Positions 3,523-6,065 of a DNA stretch of 6,065 nucleotides are shown here, one piece after another. Under the pieces are notes generated by a model. That model ran no database searches, was not told where the DNA came from, and worked only from the letters and a program-made list of their open reading frames with translations. Position 1 is the first letter of the stretch. Every line of letters begins with the position of its first letter. The stretch lies in contig SKHA01000076.1 of NCBI GenBank assembly GCA_007117185.1, forward strand, positions 1 to 6,065. The letters run 5' to 3'. The DNA comes from Spirochaeta sp. Lineage in GTDB: Bacteria > Spirochaetota > Spirochaetia > DSM-27196 > Alkalispirochaetaceae. A program made the position numbers and the translations under genes.

Positions 3523-5493
3523 TCTGATATAAGCATTCCAGGCATCTCAAACAATCGTGGTATGGACACCGCCAGAATGGTGGATGACCTGATGGAGGTG
3601 GAACGCATTCCCCTGCGCCGAATCGAGCGGGATGTGGAGCAGTATCAGCTTCAGCGGGAGACCTGGCAGTCCATGGGGCGTACCCTCAGCGGGTTGCGTG
3701 ATGCCGCCCGTCGTCTCTATGGTTTCGAAAACCCTTTCAGGGACCGCCTTGCCCAATCCAGCAACACCCAGATCCTCACCGCTACAGCCAGCAGACAGGC
3801 TCCGGAAGGGATGACGGAGATATCGGTGTTGCAGACAGCCGGACGGGATCGTCTGGCATCAAACAGCCTTCCCAGAGATACCCGGGTTGCACCGGGAAAC
3901 TACACCTTCACCCTTGGCGAGATGACTCGGTCGTTCCGCTTTAGCGGAGGTACGCTTGATGAGTTTTCTGAACAGGTAAATCGTCGCGTTGGCGATGTGG
4001 TGAGAACGGTTGTTGTTCCTGATACCAGTTCTACCCGAATCATCATCTTTGAGGGCCAGGGAGAGGGATCCGGTGCCCGCCTCTCCTTCGGCGACGCTTC
4101 GGAAGCGCTGATGGAGAGAATCGGCGTTATGGCCCCGGCCCGACCGGAGCGCTCCGTAGCCCTGTTACAGGATGAGGTTATCCGACTGGAGCCGGGACAG
4201 CAGGAAACACTCTCCCTGGATCAACCGTTCAGAGTAGATCCGGAGATGGTTCTGCGATTCGAAGCGCGAACCATTGAGAGCCCCCGGGAGCCATGGACAC
4301 CACCGCCCACCCCGCCGGGTCCGGCGCTTCCCGAACGGGGAACGACATCCTTCGGAGGAGTCACGATCCGCGATGAAGTTCCGTCTCTGGACCTTCCGGA
4401 GATCCCTCGGCCGGAACCGCCGCCCCTGGTGGAAGACAACCGTGCGGTGACCATAGCCGGAGGAGGAGATACCCAATTGCTTCCGGAAGTCCCCCGGGAC
4501 GAGGAGTTTCGCACTGTGACGGTACCGGCCCGCGATCTGATCAGCCAGGCAGAACAGTTCCAGTTCAATAACCGCAACACCGACCGCACCCTGGAGATCC
4601 GGAATATCTCGATTGTGGACCCTGAACATCGAGGCGACTCACAACCGGCCAACGCCCTGGAGACCGCCAGAGACGCCCGCATCCTGTACAGCGGGATTGA
4701 AATTACCCGCTCGTCCAACCAGGTGGACGATCTGATCCCTGGCGTCACCCTCACCCTGAGGCGACCATCACCGGACCCGGTGGAGATCGAGGTCAGCCCA
4801 AACCGCGAAGCAGCAAAAGAAGCGATCATAGAGTTTGTAGGCTACTATAACCAGGTTGTGCGGGATATCAACATCTATACCCGCAACGACCGATCCATCG
4901 TTGATCAGATCGACTACTTCACAGACGCCGAACGCGAAACGATGGAAGCACGTCTGGGGATCTTTCAGGGAGACAGCAGCCTGAACCAACTGCGGACCCG
5001 AATGCAAACGATTCTCATGAACCCCTACCCCACCGGCGATGACTCGGGACTGCGGCTCCTGGCCCAGATCGGCGTCTCTTCCAACGCTTCCGGATTGGGC
5101 GGTGGCGTGGACACCTCCCGAATGCGGGGATACATGGAAATCAACGAGGCCCAGCTGGACCGGGTATTGGAGGAGGACTTCGCTGCCGTTGGCCGCCTTT
5201 TCGGTCAGGATACCGACGGCGACCTGGTAGTGGACAGCGGCGCTGCCCTGGCGATGGAACAGTTCACCACCTCGTACGTCCAGACCGGCGGGATTATCGC
5301 CTCACGATCCAACAGCCTGAATACCAGGATAGATCAAGCGGAGACGCGTATCGGCAGGATCAATGAACAGCTGGAGCGAACAGAGCAGCGCCTGCGCGTA
5401 GAGTTCGGAAGAATGGATGGGGCACTGCAGCAGCTGCAGGAACAGTCGCGGTCGCTGGACAACCTGCAGGGGTTGGGTGGTACCGGCAGATAG
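3520..5493 (+). CDS. fliD: Flagellar filament-capping protein FliD (HAP2)
   Basis: This 657-residue protein caps the filament tip and helps fold incoming flagellin, here within the periplasm. Residues ~1-105 form the FliD N-terminal domain (ISIPGISNNRGMDTARMVDDLMEVERIPLRRIE, split here as ISIPGISNNRG and DTARMVDDLMEVERIP, then helical WQSMGRTLSGLRDAARRLYG). Residues ~428-650 form the C-terminal domain, from NREAAKEAIIEFVGYYNQVV to a long helical, coiled-coil-prone tail (~598-650). The middle (~110-425) is the variable head. It contains a proline-rich insert at 255-302 (PPPTPPGP; RPEPPPL). A DTDGDLVVD motif at 564-572 resembles a calcium-binding loop. The start is GTG at 3520 with GGAG/GAGG-type binding sequence at 3509-3515. 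There is no cleavable signal, consistent with flagellar type III export. At 657 residues it exceeds enteric FliD (about 470) but is typical of spirochaete homologues. A fliS chaperone gene does not follow directly. Confidence 0.95.
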   Translation: MSDISIPGISNNRGMDTARMVDDLMEVERIPLRRIERDVEQYQLQRETWQSMGRTLSGLRDAARRLYGFENPFRDRLAQSSNTQILTATASRQAPEGMTEISVLQTAGRDRLASNSLPRDTRVAPGNYTFTLGEMTRSFRFSGGTLDEFSEQVNRRVGDVVRTVVVPDTSSTRIIIFEGQGEGSGARLSFGDASEALMERIGVMAPARPERSVALLQDEVIRLEPGQQETLSLDQPFRVDPEMVLRFEARTIESPREPWTPPPTPPGPALPERGTTSFGGVTIRDEVPSLDLPEIPRPEPPPLVEDNRAVTIAGGGDTQLLPEVPRDEEFRTVTVPARDLISQAEQFQFNNRNTDRTLEIRNISIVDPEHRGDSQPANALETARDARILYSGIEITRSSNQVDDLIPGVTLTLRRPSPDPVEIEVSPNREAAKEAIIEFVGYYNQVVRDINIYTRNDRSIVDQIDYFTDAERETMEARLGIFQGDSSLNQLRTRMQTILMNPYPTGDDSGLRLLAQIGVSSNASGLGGGVDTSRMRGYMEINEAQLDRVLEEDFAAVGRLFGQDTDGDLVVDSGAALAMEQFTTSYVQTGGIIASRSNSLNTRIDQAETRIGRINEQLERTEQRLRVEFGRMDGALQQLQEQSRSLDNLQGLGGTGR

Positions 5494-5513
5494 CCGGTTC
5501 GTAGTTGAGAAAA

Positions 5514-5526
5514 AGTGAGGCTCACT
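5514..5526 (+). other. Inverted repeat covering the ribosome binding site of the last gene
   Basis: AGTGAG-G-CTCACT is a perfect 6-bp inverted repeat with one central base. As RNA it can form AGUGA/UCACU around the loop GGC, burying part of the GAGG binding site (5517-5520) that lies eight bases before the GTG at 5529. It could lower translation or couple it to fliD translation, which ends 36 bases upstream. A DNA-binding site is an alternative. Confidence 0.42.
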
Positions 5527-5528
5527 CA

Positions 5529-6065
5529 GTGAAAATCAGTGTAAATGGGGTACCAATCAGTTTTGAACTTGAGAGGGAAGAAACCCTTGGTGACGTGGTA
5601 GACGGTCTGCAGGATTGGCTGGCAGGCAGCAGCCACCGCCTGGAGCAGATTCAGGTCAACGGCGAAACCATGGATCTGGCGGATCCCTCGTGGCAGACCA
5701 CCTCGTTGCAGGATATTCAGTCAGTGGATATCACTGCGCTCAGCATCTACCAGAACCAGATTGAGGGAATCGAGACGATGACGGCGTATCTCTCCCTGCT
5801 GGCACGGGTCATGCGGGACGGTTCGCAGGAACAGACCCGGGCGGTCCTGGAAGAGCTTGACTACATCGAAGGGGGAATCGCACGATATCTCCCGGACCTC
5901 GCGGGGCTGCTGTCGGAACCGCTGGACGGCTTTTCCCCGCAGAACCCCGAAGACCGGGCCCGACTGGGCCGGCGGGCAGAGGAGCTGGCGTCAATTCTGG
6001 AGCACCGGCAGCAGGAGTTGCTGGAGCCGGAGCACGCGATGACCCTTTCCGTCTCGCTGGTACGC
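5529..6065 (+). CDS. Unrecognised protein downstream of fliD, 5' part (3' end outside window)
   Basis: A GTG start at 5529 opens a frame of 179 codons reaching the window edge without a stop. GAGG lies eight bases upstream, and an in-frame TTG at 5505 is a weaker alternative. I do not recognise the family. Residues 1-73 look like a small beta-grasp (ubiquitin/ThiS-like) fold: strand MKISVNG, strand PISFELE, helix TLGDVVDGLQDWLAG, strand EQIQVNGE, and a last strand SVDITAL. The rest is helical and acidic (TMTAYLSLLARVMRDG, QTRAVLEELDYIEGGIARYL, RAEELASILEHRQQELLEP). There are no transmembrane segments, cysteines or signal peptide visible. It is not a FliS, which is wholly helical and about 130 residues. 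The short gap to fliD and the shared strand suggest co-transcription and a flagellar or chaperone-like accessory role, which is inference only. Confidence 0.85.
   Translation, partial: MKISVNGVPISFELEREETLGDVVDGLQDWLAGSSHRLEQIQVNGETMDLADPSWQTTSLQDIQSVDITALSIYQNQIEGIETMTAYLSLLARVMRDGSQEQTRAVLEELDYIEGGIARYLPDLAGLLSEPLDGFSPQNPEDRARLGRRAEELASILEHRQQELLEPEHAMTLSVSLVR

Noticed and set aside
4221..4829. Minus-strand open frame of 202 codons opposite fliD
   Set aside because: It is a shadow of the fliD reading frame, rich in Arg and Ser as expected for antisense of GC-rich coding DNA, with no domain.

Overview
The window reads as a flagellar-filament locus of a spirochaete. Two tandem 284-residue flagellins both begin MIINHN and end SVLQLLG. 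They have the short D0/D1-only build of spirochaete periplasmic-flagellum core proteins (FlaB). They are followed by a FlaG-family protein and a filament-cap FliD. The GC-rich, non-AT-biased codon use fits a free-living Spirochaeta/Alkalispirochaeta-like organism better than Borrelia or Treponema pallidum, but I cannot name the genus from sequence alone.

Layout, all on the + strand: (1) 1-819, the 3' part of a TPR protein. (2) 820-1091, a 272-base spacer with a sigma-28-type promoter candidate (877-904) carrying a C8 tract between its two elements, followed by a long structured leader. (3) 1092-1946, flagellin FlaB, first copy. (4) 1947-2170, a structured 224-base spacer. (5) 2171-3025, flagellin FlaB, second copy. 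(6) 3026-3132, a spacer with a very strong GC hairpin. (7) 3133-3483, flaG. (8) 3520-5493, fliD with a GTG start. (9) 5529 to the right edge, an unrecognised protein with a GTG start, open at the window end. No gene-free stretch exceeds 300 bases.

The flagellins form the filament core, FliD caps it and catalyses subunit insertion, and FlaG probably influences filament length or assembly. One promoter may drive the run, and spacer hairpins probably tune the very different amounts of flagellin and cap needed.

The most interesting layer is RNA-level control. The leaders of flaB copy 1, flaB copy 2 and flaG each contain a small hairpin whose loop shows GGA within the shared core CATGGA, and in flaG the loop is itself the ribosome binding site. 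These resemble CsrA binding sites, which repress flagellin translation in Bacillus and Borrelia. In addition, one segment of the inter-flagellin spacer (1995-2006) is complementary to both flagellin ribosome binding sites. These are readings by eye; no folding or database search was run.
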